This document shows, in pieces, positions 48,301-61,100 of a DNA stretch of 64,000 nucleotides. A model generated the notes under the pieces. It ran no database searches. It saw only the letters and a list, made by a program, of their open reading frames with translations, and was not told the origin of the DNA. Both the position numbers and the translations under genes were made by a program. The stretch covers positions 10,928,601 to 10,992,600 of the forward strand of contig NC_066326.1 of assembly GCF_022539315.1 (NCBI RefSeq). The letters run 5' to 3'. Each line of letters starts with the position of its first letter. The stretch's first letter is position 1. The stretch comes from Serinus canaria. Lineage: Eukaryota; Chordata; Aves; Passeriformes; Fringillidae.

Positions 48301-51300
48301 GGGAAAATTACAGCATCTGTCAGTGAGATGGGAGCATAGAAGCACAGGAACAAGGGACCACTTTGCACCAGCAAAGCTCTTCAGACATCCTTGAGTGCCA
48401 TTTTTTATAATTCAAGAAGAAATGGTGCTTTCTGAAATGCACCAAGGTCTGGGTCTAGCCTAAGCACCTTCATTCACTTATGGTTTGTGATTACCTCCTT
48501 TCACTCCTCCCACAGTGGTGAGAAGGAAAAACCCTCATTAGGTGGTGTTGCAGCAGTTGCAGCTACACCTGTTTGTGATGGCATGGCCAGGCTGACACAG
48601 TCATCCCCAGGAGTGAGGGGGAGAGCAGTCCCAGGCTATTGTGGCACTATAAAAACTCAGCCCTGGGACAGTTCCATGCACATTCACAGGGGTGAGGCTG
48701 GAGCTGTGTTGTAACAACAGCTGCTTCAATTGCAGCTCCTTGAAGTATTATTCTTGGGAGCAGCATGGAGATATCATTTGTTTGGAAAGGCTGTAGCAGA
48801 GTCAGAGTGTGATCCAGGAGACCTTGGAACAAATTCTTTGGCTCAAGCCTGCTTTTGTCCTCTGCTTGAATGCATCTGGCACAATGTGATCCTGGTTTGG
48901 AAGCAGGAAAACAAATCCCCAGGACTGTAGGGTTTTGCATGGTTTCACTGCAAAGAGCAGGGGTGGAAAAGTTGACTTGAGCAGAGTGGTTGCTACCTGA
49001 GCTGGGTTTTGCTGCTGCCATGAGTGGTGGTGCTGCAGCAGAGCCAAAGACGTGGCTCCCACGTGCTTCCCCCTGCCCCTGTAGCTCTCTGTCACCTCTG
49101 GTACCCAGAGCAGCTGTGGGGGCAAGGCAGGGAGGAGCAGCCTTGTGTGAGCAGTCAGTTCCACTGGCTTCAGAGATATGTCACCTCTCTACACCAGCAC
49201 AGATTTTTCCCTCCTGATTTAGTGAAACACTTGTGGGTTTTGGCAGGGCTGGGACAAGACACCAACTCTGCAGTGAGTCAAAATGGCATGAAGGTTCTCA
49301 CCTCTTTCTTGTTCCGGGAAATTGCACTTGGATCTATCGATCCCAGTGACAGGTTTGGGAGCACAAAGTTGAGCACTTTTGCTGCAAAAACCTGTGGGAG
49401 AGAAAAGGAAGCAGTCAAAGAGCCAGTTAGAGGAAGAGAGGGAACATAGAAGCCCAAATCCTGAGCTGATGGAAATCAGCACAGGAGTTTAACAGTTGAG
49501 AATTGTCAGCTAACTCTGGAGAAAGATCTGTCCTATATTTAAACCATTTTTCTTAAGGAGGAAAGTGTTTAAACTGCTCCTGGGAGCAGGGAGTGGGTGT
49601 GCTAGACTGAAATGCCGTCAGCTGTCCGTCCACATGCAGCAGCACAACTTCATTGCACTGGGGCTTTTCCTCATTCTTAAGGTAATTTCTGAAAGGCCTC
49701 AGTTAAGTACTTTGATAGGAAAAGGTCATTTCCAGCTCCTAGAGGGCTGGGTTTTGGTGTTTTATTGCCCTTTCCTTGCTGCCACAGCTCTGATCTCAGG
49801 CTGCAGTGCATAAGTGATGCTGGGTGCCATTTGCAGCAGTTGCCTAGGCTGCACTCGTTTTGATAAGTGTATTCTCCAGGGAACCTGTAAATAAACAACA
49901 GCCAAGTGTGCATGCATTGGCTGAGGGAATCCATTGCTCACACATCTCCTGGGAACCACACACAAAAGCACTGAGCAGCCTAGGCTGGAAACTGCTGGTA
50001 GAAGAAAGGGAAACATCTTTCATTTCAATAGCACTACAAGCACATTGATACCAGATCTGCTCTGATCTTTGATAGCTGCCTTTAATTAAGTGATCACTGC
50101 TTAAGTCAGAAAATACACAGTTAGTGTTCATTGGTCTGGTTTGTGGAGCTGTGGCTTCACAAATAACAGCCTTGGAGATAGGCTGTCCCCTATGCCCTCT
50201 GTTTCTGCAGATACTTAAAAATTTCTGAAGCACTCCCTGGCACTTCAGATCACAGATGACACATGACAGATTAATTATGATATTAGGGGAGAAACACAAG
50301 GTTGAAGTCAAAGTCGCTGAGGAGGGGAAAGCAGTGAATACTCACAGCAGGTTTGGGAACATGTGTGTACCTTGGGGTAGACATGAGCAGGAACCAGTGT
50401 CACTGCCAGTATACTGAGCCCCTCACTGGCTATGACACTGTGCCAGCAAAATTAATTTTTGCTACACAACAATGCAGGTATGAGTTTGTGATTATCCAAG
50501 AAGGAATGGGGTTTTCCTCATTTCATGTCAACTCCAGGCAGTGATGATTTAAGCTATGCACCTTCATGTATCCTAGGCAGGATTATGGACTCTGGACCTG
50601 ATGACTATCATCTCTGCTAAACTGAACAGAATAAAGGAGTAAAGCAACCACAACAAGAATAAAAATGAATATAGTACTTTCTTCCAGTTTGGTTACACCT
50701 TAGGAAAAGTTCTTGGCACCCACTGTTACTGGGTGCAGATTCAGGCTGAAAGACAGTGGGCAACGTGATCCCAGTCAGGTTAGAAAGCAACAGATGAGCC
50801 AGAGGAAAAAGCACAAAAGGTAAAGAGAAAGTATTGTGTAGTGAGTCCTTAATCAATAGGCTGAGGGTCAGTACAGGATTAAACACCAGGGAATATTTCC
50901 TGAGGGGATGTCCTGCCCACCTGATTTCAAAGCATTCAATTGCAGAAATGTAGAGGGAGATGCTCTTTCACCCCTGCTCTGCCCTTTGCCAGCCTGTGTG
51001 ACTCCTGTCTCTGCAGCCTTTGAAACTGCAAAGATTCAGAGCTGAATTTTGTCCAGGTCAGTTGAGAAGAAAAGGGGGAAGGCAGCAAGATCCCTCTCAC
51101 TCAACTGGATTTGCAACTGGATGCTTCCATCAGGGCACAGGATTTATAAGGCACTGATGAGATTGTTTCTGCAAAGAGCAGCATTTGATTTTCCTGCACA
51201 GAGCCTGAAACATGCTGTGCCTCTGCTGCTGCCAGGGCTGGCTCAGCAGTCAGGGAAGGTATTTCTAAGAGGGTCTGAAGGACCCAGTGTGTCATCTGGC

Positions 51301-54300
51301 TCGCTGTTATTGTTGTCTTGAGCCCTCATTTGTTCAGGCCAAGGTAAATTCTTGCTCAGCTGGAAACTTCCCCAGCAAAGGGATGAATGCAGTGGTCCTT
51401 GGGAAATGGCCCAGGGCTGAGAAGTCGTACCAGTTCCAAGGGAAAACCAAGCCTTTGTTCCTCAGAAGCACAATCACCATGAAATGTTTCTTGACTCTCA
51501 GAGGAAAAAAACCACACAGCTTTATGGGAAAATGTGGCTTATGCAGGAATACTCTGCTTGTTTTCAGTCCTTCCTCTTGCAAATACCTTTTCAACTCCCA
51601 AAATTATTTCAACTGAGTGTGACAGAACAGAGCTATTTCAGGCATAATTAATTTTTTATCAGTGTTGAGATGCAATAGATTTGAAAGAGAAAGAAACTGA
51701 CTGTGCTTTTGTAATACGGCATGTGAGAGACTTTCTAGGAAAGAGACCATGTAAAAACCTCCAAAATACATCAGTTACAGAATAGGATTTCCTACCTAAG
51801 TAATGCATCATTGCATTTATTTCTTACACAGAAATAAAGCAACACCTGGTACAGATCTGCAACAAACCAGGCAACAGTAATGCTAGTTCACTAGACCTGG
51901 TGAGTCCTTCCTTCTTTCAGAAAGGGTTGAGCACCCAGCAAAAGGTAAACCTACAGCAATTGTTCTCCATTTCCCTTGATTAGAAGGAACAGGCTAACAG
52001 TCTCTCTCATGTTCAGACTGTTTATTATTTTTTCTTAATAGGTTTTTTTTTTGCTTTCCCAGATAAGAAAAAGCAGGGGCACTGGTGCTCACAGGACATC
52101 TTATGCCAGATGTAGCCTCACATGAAGAATCAGTAACCAGCCTCCTAAAACCAGACTTTGGTACTCTGGCTCCTATTTAAATAAGTTTACTTGGGCTGGA
52201 TGACTTCAGGATTCACTTCTAGTCTTAAAATTAGGTAGGACTATGGGAAAGCACTTAGGAGGAAAATATTGACTGGCATCCAGGTGGTGCAGATCTCAGC
52301 AGGGTCCTGCATCTTAAGGCTAGAGGTCTTAATGCATTTTTTTTTTCCAGTGGAAAGGAGGTAATTAGAAAGCACCCTTTGGTGCTTGTAGTGATTTGTG
52401 TGGTCTCTAGATGGCTTTGGCTACAGCAGAAAGTGGGACAGGATTATAGTGAAAGCTGAGGTAATCTGTCTCCTTCCTCGCAGAAGAAAAAAAAAAAGGA
52501 GAAATAGCTTAGAAGTAAATTAAAACAAGAAGCTAGCCCTAGGAGAAGTGTCTAAGGAGAGAGGATACAGGAAGGAGTCCTGTGGGAATGAGAGGCTCTG
52601 TCCTTCATGCTGGTTTAGCTGCTCCTTCCCTTTGCTTCCAGCTTTTTTAGGATTGTTGTTTATTCTTTTCACAATGCAAAAAGGAGGAGAGAACTGAGGC
52701 TCAGTTGCTTTGCAGAACCTCCCTGGGGAAGGGCAAACCAGGCAATGCAACTGTGGATCAGAAACAGCTTTGGAGGGCAGATGGAAATGGGAGGGGGATA
52801 AAGCCTAAATGCAAGCCAAAAGAGATGGCCTGGACAAGAGATGGTACCAGTCATAGTACCAGGCCAAATGGGATGCAGCTGGGGCAGTGATGCTTTAGCT
52901 GGAAGCCTCTTTTGAGGCTCATCAAGGATTTCTGGGACTGAGGACTCTGGTTCTGTTCAGAAATTGGTCATCCCCCAAATGCCAAAAATAACCCTGGCCT
53001 GACTTAGCCAGCAGCCTGTGTTGCAACTATACCAGACTCTGCATGAGTCAGGAAGAAAACTGTAGGAGAGGAAGGGAAAGGACAGCATTGTGTGGGCTGC
53101 CACGGGGTGAGGTGAAGAAAGCACAGTCTGCTACCACCAGTATCCAACTCTTGCTTAAACAGGTTTTTCTGGACAGGTTCAGGACTCACATCCCCTCTGA
53201 AAAGTAGGTGGAACTGTGGGGGAGGCACTTAGAAGGAAAGTATTGGCATCTGGGTGGCACAGATCCCAGCAGGGTTTTGCATTTCAAGGCCAGAGGTGTT
53301 GACACTTTTCCTGGTGCAGAAGACCAAGGTGACCATGTGCAAGGAGGGTTTGCTCTTACCTTGATGGGAGTGGCAACTTCTGGGCTGGCTACCACTAAAG
53401 GAGAGATTAACAGCATGCCAGAAAACTCACTGGGTCTCTCACTTGCTGTCAGAATGGAGATGGCTCCCCCCTGCAATGCAAAATAACAGCCCACAGCTTA
53501 ACACAGGTGCCAGCATCTTGTTTGTATAGTAATCCTGCTACTGGAAAAGGTTTAGTCCAAGCAAGCAATTACTTCTGCCCCACTGAGAGTGCAGTGGGGT
53601 CAGCAAGGGAGGCTGGAGGAGTAGAAGCACTGGAAGTGTCTGGTTTTCCTGGGAAGAGGTCTGGTTTCTGTTCTCATGCTATAAACCCTCATGTCACACA
53701 ACTCAACTGTCCATGCAACGTCCATCAGCTCCCCAGGATGCCTTGTTTCCTCCTTAATTTAAAGGACTGAGAAGAAGAAAATGTTTGAAGTGGTATTTCA
53801 GGTGGGTCTTGAAAAGTAAGTTGAGGTTCATCAGCCTGACAGACTGGTGCTGCATGGGGAAGGTGCCCTGAAGCCGGGCTTGCTCCGTGCTGTGCCACTG
53901 GTAACCTGGGCAACAGCAATGCTGCCCTGGCATGGGAAAATCTTCCCTAATTAATGGGAATTAAATATCCTCCTCCCCAGTGTCCCCAGCCCCACAGTGT
54001 TGTGCCAAGGGCCTGGCAGCAAACACCCAGCCCATGGTCTGGAGCTAAATGAGAGCCAGGCTGAGCCATCCTGCACGAGGATGGGCTGATGGCAAGGGGT
54101 GCTGATGGAAGGGATCCCGTGGGCTTGCTTGGGAAAGTTTGCAGAGGATTAGTTGCCAAGGGAAATATTTGGTGAACTTCCACACTTCTGGAGAACCAGG
54201 GGCTTGTTAAATGGAGCAGCAGCGAGAAGCATCTCAAAGGCTTCAGTGGGAAATTGCTCCTTGTTACACGGTGGCTTTGGAGCGCGGGAGCCCTTCAGAG

Positions 54301-55106
54301 CATGCCCTGCCTTCTTTTGCCAGAACACTTATTTATCTGAGCATGGACTGAATCCCAAAGTACTCATTCATTTTCCTCTCCTCTGGGAAGGCAGGGAGGG
54401 CAGATCAATGACATCAGTGGGAATACTGTTAGCTTGAATAAAGGGATTTGGCCCGTGCTGTCAGAATCAGGCTTCAGATCTGTTCACCAAATCAGTGCCT
54501 TTGTTTTTGCAGCCTTAATCCCTGGTACATTTTCCTGTAAGGTTGTTTAACAGAATAAGGCTACAGGGTATTTTCATGCTTCATCCCCATGCTGCTCACA
54601 AAGCCTTGGAGGGCTTAACCTCCTGGTTACAGGTTAAAATGAAAGGGGAAACCCGATGCTGCAGGGAGCTGATGAGACTTACCACACAGCCACGGGAATG
54701 AATGGTCATGTTAAAAAGCAGGCTTCTCCTTGCAAATGGCTCATTAGGGCCATGGTGGGGGTAGAAAGTTAAGGACTGTCTTTACTCAAGGCAGATCTCA
54801 GGGCTGTAGCACGCTGGCAAATCAATCAGTGAATGAAGTGGAGGGGAAGGCTCCTGGTGGTTTTGTTTTCCTGCTGTGGAATGAGTCATTTGCTGCCATC
54901 CCCATGAGTACCACCAGGCTATGACACATGTCCTGGGTGCTGCTGGGAGGGGCAGGGGATGGTGCTTACCATGGAGTGCCCCAGGATGAGAACAGGCAGT
55001 TTGGGGTGCTCTTTCTTCATGAGATCAATGTGCTGCAAGCTGTCCCTGATGAAGACGTGGAAGTCTGAGACAACCATCCGATCACCCTCGCTCTGCCCGT
55101 GGCCAA
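42270..55106 (-). CDS. MGLL: MGLL, monoglyceride lipase (3' five coding exons, 5' part outside window)
   Basis: Exons, in transcript order: 55106-54970, 53470-53360, 49391-49302, 43551-43336 and 42395-42270. All have GT/AG borders and keep frame over 225 residues, equal to human 79-303 without a gap. MGLL is a membrane-associated serine hydrolase of the alpha/beta-hydrolase fold. It splits monoacylglycerols to fatty acid and glycerol and inactivates the endocannabinoid 2-arachidonoylglycerol. Visible are the nucleophile elbow GHSMG (Ser122; Met123 is part of the oxyanion hole), Asp239 in HGSSDKLCD, His269 in [12 protein letters not shown], the lid helices around 161-190, and Cys242. Residues 1-78 with the HG motif lie beyond the window or in undetected exons. 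Human Cys201 and Cys208 are Tyr and Ser here. Confidence 0.96.
42396..43335 (-). other. MGLL intron before the last exon
   Basis: 0.94 kb. Its donor (AAG|gtcacc) is unusually weak. If the intron were retained, translation would continue past residue 262 into unrelated sequence and lose His269. Confidence 0.85.
43336..43551 (-). CDS. MGLL: MGLL exon with catalytic aspartate
   Basis: Residues 191-262. [19 protein letters not shown] is followed by [33 protein letters not shown] and SQDKTLK. It carries Asp239 and Cys242. The first residue is Met where human has Val191. Acceptor tgccag, donor gtcacc (phase 0). Third positions are GC-rich relative to the introns. Confidence 0.97.
43552..49301 (-). 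other. MGLL intron, 5.7 kb
   Basis: No exon, RNA gene or transposon was recognised on either strand. An 18-base direct repeat (ATTTAAAACATCC..., 47504-47521 and 47530-47547) is the only local structure noted. Confidence 0.8.
47504..47547 (+). repeat. 18-bp direct repeat pair
   Basis: ATTTAAAACATCCTTTAA occurs at 47504-47521 and again at 47530-47547, eight bases apart. A simple local duplication within an MGLL intron. Confidence 0.8.
49302..49391 (-). CDS. MGLL: MGLL lid-region exon
   Basis: Residues 161-190, [20 protein letters not shown]...SRNKKE. This is the amphipathic lid helix that in MGLL governs membrane contact and substrate entry. Acceptor ccacag, donor GAG|gtgaga, 30 codons exactly as in human. 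Confidence 0.96.
52180..52335 (+). repeat. unidentified intronic repeat, copy A
   Basis: Shares about four of five bases with copy B at 53153-53305 in the same orientation. Shared blocks include TTAGGTAGGACT/GTAGGTGGAACT, GCACTTAG, CAGATC.CAGCAGGGT and CTAGAGGT/CCAGAGGT. The family was not recognised. It may be an old local duplication or two members of a dispersed repeat. Confidence 0.65.
53153..53305 (+). repeat. unidentified intronic repeat, copy B
   Basis: Partner of copy A about 970 bp away, ending some 55 bases from the donor side of the MGLL exon at 53360-53470. The homology does not extend into the exon. Confidence 0.65.
53360..53470 (-). CDS. MGLL: MGLL exon following the nucleophile
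   Basis: Residues 124-160. [20 protein letters not shown] continues with [17 protein letters not shown]. The first Gly completes the GHSMG motif begun in the preceding exon. Acceptor ttgcag, donor AAG|gtaaga, phase 0. Confidence 0.97.
53471..54969 (-). other. MGLL intron, 1.5 kb
   Basis: It interrupts the catalytic elbow between Met123 and Gly124. No recognisable element within. Confidence 0.85.
54970..55106 (-). CDS. MGLL: MGLL exon with catalytic serine
   Basis: Residues 79-123, [20 protein letters not shown] followed by [10 protein letters not shown], with Ser122 as nucleophile. The two leading bases (TT) complete a codon begun upstream, giving Val or similar for residue 78. Acceptor ctgcag, donor ATG|gtaagc. 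Confidence 0.97.
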
Positions 55107-58100
55107 CTGCAGGGAGAAGCAGAGCACACAGCTGAGTCATTGGAAGCACTGGTTACAGTCTGAAAGGACCTGGCAGAAATAAACCTGTTGGACTGCTTCT
55201 GTCCTAGCTTGACCTTCTCCTGCAGTCATCTCTCAACAGAGAAAGCGCTGCAGAAATGCGAAGGAAACTGCACAGAGCTGTTGAGTGGCACACTGTCCAT
55301 GACCTGACTTTTTAAAAAAACATCATAGAATCATAGAATGTTAAGGGATTGCAAGGGGCCTCTAAATTTGGACTTCTATTCTCCCATGTTTCTATCTGCT
55401 CTTCAAGGCTAAGAGTAGCAATTTTCCTCATGGAAACCTCAACCATCAGGGTGGGGAAGGGCTGTCTTGCCTTGCTGATAGGTCACTGCATCCTGGGAAA
55501 AGGGGATTTGCCTCAAGGACCACATGCTTTGGGTCTGGTGGCTCACTGTACAGCTGTAACTGCTGTGTAGCATCTAGGCCAGAAACAGAAATATTCTGAA
55601 GACTAGCTACAGTTACTATAAACTTAATGGGCCACGGACACGGCCTTTTCCAGGGCCTGAATGTGCACAAGCTTCACAGTCCTGCTTTTTCTCATGATAC
55701 CCTGCAGTGCTGGCTGGGCTGCAAACCTCCTCTGTGTGAGGTAAGGGTTCAAGAGATGGAGCCTGCAGTGGGCAAGTATCCAGTGGCAATCTTCTCCTAA
55801 ACAAGTGCTAATGCCAACTGTACCACACCTGGACACTGTTTCCTCACTCTGTGTCTGGGAATTATCTTGCCTAATGGAAGGGAAGGGGAAGATTAAAATG
55901 GGAGATGGTGAGTTGCCATGGGAACAGTGGCATCCCTGGCAGAGGTGGAGCCAGCATCACCACCAACACAGCCCCAGGCAATTTTGAGCTTGCAAAGGCT
56001 TGAAATTAATACCACCTCGGGGAAGCAGTTTGCATGCTTACCTGACCACACATGCATGTTACTGCCTATCACAAATAGGATTTGTCCTTAGAAACAGCCC
56101 TTTGCTTGTTTCTGTTCCATGCAGGTTGTTAAGGAAAATTGAGCAGGGGAAAAAGCATCCCACCCATATAGGTCAGGGTATAGGGGGTCTTGAACATCTC
56201 CCTCCTGCTGGCTGTCTCCTTAGGCCTTCTCCAGTGGGCACTGAGGCCCTTTTATAGACACAAAGGGACAATGACTTGTTAAAGGAGGTGAAGCTGATAA
56301 CTGTTGACATGCTGGATGGTTCCCCTTGCAGTGATCAGCAAAGAAAAGCACCACTGACACAGCCACAAAGGTAGTCAGTCACATCTGCTGGCAGTGGTCA
56401 TGCCAGTGGGAATCAGTAGGTCTCAACTTCCTTGTAAGCCACCCAAAAAATCACCTTGCAAATTAGGCAGAACTTCTAATAGAAATCTGGACTAAATTCA
56501 CTCCATCTAGGAAAAACTGAACCCCAAACTTGTTTTTTTGTCAGGTGTTCTCCATGGCTGAGTCTTTTGGCAGTGAAGGCTGCAATCAGCCACCCTGGCT
56601 GCCATAAAAACCCATACACGTCATGCTGATCAATTATAAACAACATTTTACCAGTTCTGCTTTCCATGCACACACTCCAATTCCTGCCAAAATATGGTGC
56701 AGCAAGCCTCCTCCATGGATCAGTGACCAGAAACAAATAGAAGAGCAAATTAAAATACAAGTCATGATAATCTCCAGAAGTGAAACCATGTGTGTGGCTA
56801 GAGGAACTATTGACTTTAAACTGGTTTTTGTAACAGATGGAATGTGAGCTTATTACAATTTTTATACACACTCAGTCCACTCACTTTATGGTCCTCAAAT
56901 GTGTTATCTGCCTGCTATTCAACTCCAAATGTAGCAGGTTAATGTGACTTTAACAGTCCAGAGAGAGGAACATTTTTCCTAACAGAGCTCTGCACTTCAG
57001 TTTTATTTTTTCTTTAGTGCTGCCTCACTTGCTTCTTGTGTCTCCTTCTCTCCAGTGCTCAGACAGCTGTGCAAGCAGAGACTGCAAACCCCCGTGGCCC
57101 AGGCCTGTAAATGGGCCATGACTCCTTGCTCTGGAACTGGGAGTCTTTGGCCTATTTTTGGATGAGACTGAGGGAGGTCTGGAAAGCCTCCTTGGCTCTC
57201 AGTGTGAAGAATTTCCCCTGCTCCTACCACATAACAGTGACACTGCTTGTAACAGTCAAAGCAATGGTTGTGGAATCCAAGAAATAACTGTGCAAAGCTG
57301 CGACAAGTTCCTCTTTGATTTTTTCCAGGTTTTTTTATTAATAACTTAATGACCACCCCTTTTTAACCCCAGTTTTAAATACTAAACTCCTGTTCCCCAC
57401 TCAGATGGCACAAAGCCTGAGCAGCAGTTTGTCTGCACATGTGGGGCAGGAAAGCCATGCAGGTCTTTGCTTTGATACTCTCCCTGTCCCTTGCACAAGG
57501 TTAGCCAGGGGGCATTGCTAGGTCATGGTCTTTTATTTTACTGTTTTCTGTTCTTCCCCTCCAAGAAACCAAACTTGTTCCCCCAGTGAATGAGTATATT
57601 GCAAGTTTGAATTCCCCAGCTGATAAACTTCAGGGTGAGGAACCAAGACCCCTTCTATTAGAGGAAAGATATTTGCACAACCAAACATCGATACAGCCAG
57701 GAGTATTGACGTGTTTTTCTCTGATCTTTTGCCCTCAGAGCAATTAAGAGTGAAAGGTCAGGTTCATCCTTGATGTAAAGCTGTTAGCTTTGGGTTTTGC
57801 TGGGAATGAATCTGCTGTAGGATTCCACAGTGCCAGTGGCACAACAGTGGGTGCAAGAGGAGTGGAACCACCTTCCCCAGAGACTGCTCCACACCCAAGT
57901 GACACAACACCAAGGGTGACAACAGAGAAGTGTCCAAGAATCACAGCTCCAGGAGCTCCTCATCCCAGCATTCCCACAGGGACCCCTGGTTTCAGCAGGG
58001 CAGTGTGAGAGCTGTGACTGCTGGTGCACGTCCCCACAGCACACTCAGCACCCAAAAGCTTTTAAACTGTTTCCCGTCTCTCTGACTTCACACCCAGCTT

Positions 58101-61100
58101 GTGGTTCACTGCCAGTGCTGTGTCTGTGCAGTGGCTCAGTGATCCATTCAGGTTGTGTGTGCTGACCTAACTGCAGGCACACTTTCCACGAGTCTTTAAA
58201 AGTGAGAACACAAACCACACATTTTCAAGTTGCAAATCTAGAATTAGGAGGTTTCAGCATCCATTTCCAACCAAACACACCTCGGCAAAATAACATACTT
58301 TGCCCAAACAAAATCTGAATAAAGGCTTGATTATCTGGCCCAATATGTCACAGTCATTAAATTCTTCCCTCTATTCTCAGCATGAGCATGCTCAGACTGT
58401 GGCTCTGCCCCTGGAGTCAAGAACAACAAACAACTCAGTCAGTCCTGTCAGAGAGCAGGACTTCAGAGTGTGGATCCACCAATGATTGTAGATCCTCCAG
58501 AACTACACATCTCTCTGGATAAAATAATACTGACTGCCTGCTCAGGAAGGCAAAGCTGAGAGTTCAGGGATGGAGTATTTGAGGGTGTGAAGTCTCTGGG
58601 GTGTCAGTTATAACCATGTAAATATGAGTCTGCCAGCATAACAGATCCTGTGACCCTGGAAATACTTCTACAAGTCCCTTCATTCCTCAAATCCCATATT
58701 CTCTCATGTTGTGGGGCTTGCTTTTGAAAACCTCTCCAGAGCAGCCAGGCTCTTCAGCTGACATTGGCTCACATGCCTCAAAAAAGGTTACGTCCTGTTC
58801 AGATTGGAGATATCCTGAAAAACATGTAAATAAAAACCAGTCCAACTTGACACTCCTTTCCCCTCATTGAAAGCCAAATGGGAGCTGCCTGAAGAAATGA
58901 GCAGCCCAGCTCTGGGCTTGTTGGGCAGACTCAGTCTGATGAGGGCACCTGGGCTGGATCTCCACCAGCACGATGCTTTTTCGCTGGGGCTGTGGGGCCA
59001 CACCAGAGCTGAAAAAATCTGTCCTTAAATGCAGTAAAGAAGACCAGAAGAATATTGGGCAGAGAGGAGAGCTTGGCAGTACCTGTCCCTGCTCATATGG
59101 GGTGCCTCAGCCCTCAGAGGCACTGTGGGGATGGTGAGTGTCCCCACACCCTGTCCACCCTCAGATACCTGCTCTGGTTTTGTCCTGAACACTAACTTTT
59201 ACAGAAGCCACCCACCATACATATTTGTTTCTCTTTCCAAGTGCTCAGCCCTCCTGACAAAAGTGGAGCCTGACCCTGGGTGCTCAGATGAGGACTGAGT
59301 TCACCCTCTGACCTTCAGCAGGAACATTTTGCTATGGAAAATGAGGTGATGGGAATGCAGGTCAAATGTTGAGTTCAGCTATGGTGCTGTAAATTCAACA
59401 ATTTCAGTGCTGTGCCTTAAAGCTTACAGTCATGGGAAAGCAGAAATTATGCACCATGTTGTTTTGTCAGCCTTTGCCCCCTCTTTATTATGGAAAGGCC
59501 ATAAAACAAAGAAAGAGGACAGGAGAAATCTGCCTAGGGAACAGTAATTTTTCAGGAAGAATTTGTATCTTGGTTTTTCACATATTTTGATGTTTCCAGG
59601 GGGAAAGGGGATGGTTTGGATCCATTTTTATTGTAGTGAGAACACCGCCACTGTAGGATGAGATTTTCTCCCCTGCCAACTGATGGCAGGAACAATCAGG
59701 AGGAATGCAGGGCTTGACTCCTGCCTCAGGATTCTCAATACTATCTGTTTTCCTCTCTAGAGGTGTAACTCCAAGATTTTAGAGTGGGAGAATCAGGAAC
59801 AGGCAGAGCCAGGGGTTAGGTCAGGAATTCCAGGCTAACCATTCTCTCAGCACAGACATATTTTGAATTGCAATGGTACTGACAGAGGAGTGTCAGGAGC
59901 TTTCAGTGGTTAAAGGTGAGAAGTGCCACCACTGTGAATTCAATGATTCCCAGAAACAGCTGAGGAGCAGCTCTGGTACCTCAGAGCCCCACACTGCAAA
60001 GAAATGTCTTATTGATGGCACAGGGGCCATCATTAGCAAGGCTCAGTGCTGGAGCATTTGATTTAATGAGCTGCAGCATGATGTGAGTCAATTCCCAAAG
60101 GGCTGCTGTAGGCCAGGAAAGGTGATTTTGCTGCTTTAGCACTGGCACTGCCACAGCAGTGGGCAGCAGCTCGTTTCAGCACAGACAGTGGTGTGCAGCA
60201 CAAGGATTTGTGTTAGAGCTCACAGCCAAGCTCAGGCTGAAGATCCTCTTCTTTCACTGCCTTGCTCATCAATAAGCTTGTTGGAATCTGATAGGTCCAT
60301 TTGAAGCAAATGCTCAAATGGCTTTTGGAAAAAGAAGCTATTATGTTTATTAGCTCTTGGAAAGATTTGTTTTATTCCTGGAGTCCTCTGCTTCTATTTT
60401 CTGCCCAAAATTGGAGAAGGATTGGACCTCTCACTGCTGTTGGACACTGTCACATGTGGGAAGGGGAGCCTACCTCACCCTTCTTTGTTCTCACCCTACC
60501 ACAGGTCATGCTGCTGGTAAGAGGCATGAGCATGGTTGTGTCCTGCTTGCTGTCTGGTCTAGGGAATAAAACACATCATTAACAATTCTCATAGATGCTT
60601 TCCCTGTGCAGGTGGCCCATGCAGAGGGATGATGCTGGGTCTGGAGCCCACAGTGGGAAGATGCCAGTGACAGAAATGTGGATGGTTCTTCTGGTGCACG
60701 TGGTGTAATGTGCCAGCCTAAACCCTCACCCAAAATCTCCCTGAGCCTGCAGCAGCTTGCTCAGGTGGGCACCTCACTGTGATGGCCCCCAGCCTATCCT
60801 GAGACCCCAGTGCCACAGGAAAGCACCACTTCAGCAGCTCATTTTATATCCAAACCCCACAGACTGAGAGACAGCCCTTGCCTGCCTCTGCTTTCCTCTC
60901 TGCCTTTACAAAATACATTCAGACTTGGAGATAAAACTTGGAGCACAAGATGCAGCAAATACAACTTCCCAGAGTGTTTCAGCTTTAGCAGCCAGTGCAG
61001 CAGCTAACGAAGTGTGTCACAAGGCATTGCAGCTGATGCCTGTATTTATGAGCTCTGCTGAAACTCCTCTGAGCAGGGACTGCTTCTTTTTTCTTTTTTT

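Larger units (their letters stand above)
49392..53359 (-). other. MGLL intron, 4.0 kb
   Basis: Holds two diverged copies of an unidentified roughly 150-bp sequence (about 52180-52335 and 53153-53305). Nothing else was recognised. Confidence 0.8.

Noticed and set aside
56476..56600. Minus-strand frame with SHGEH, resembling the SHGAGEHSGRY motif expected in the missing MGLL exon
   Set aside because: Flanking residues (RLSHGEHLTKKQVW) do not align with MGLL, the AG dipeptide is missing and no fitting splice frame exists. Chance match.
57500..57525. AGGGGGCA as a second CTCF site
   Set aside because: Only the G-run core matches. The upstream CCASY portion is absent.
60297..60321. Small inverted repeat CCATTTGA/TCAAATGG
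   Set aside because: Eight-base arms are expected by chance in a 64 kb window.
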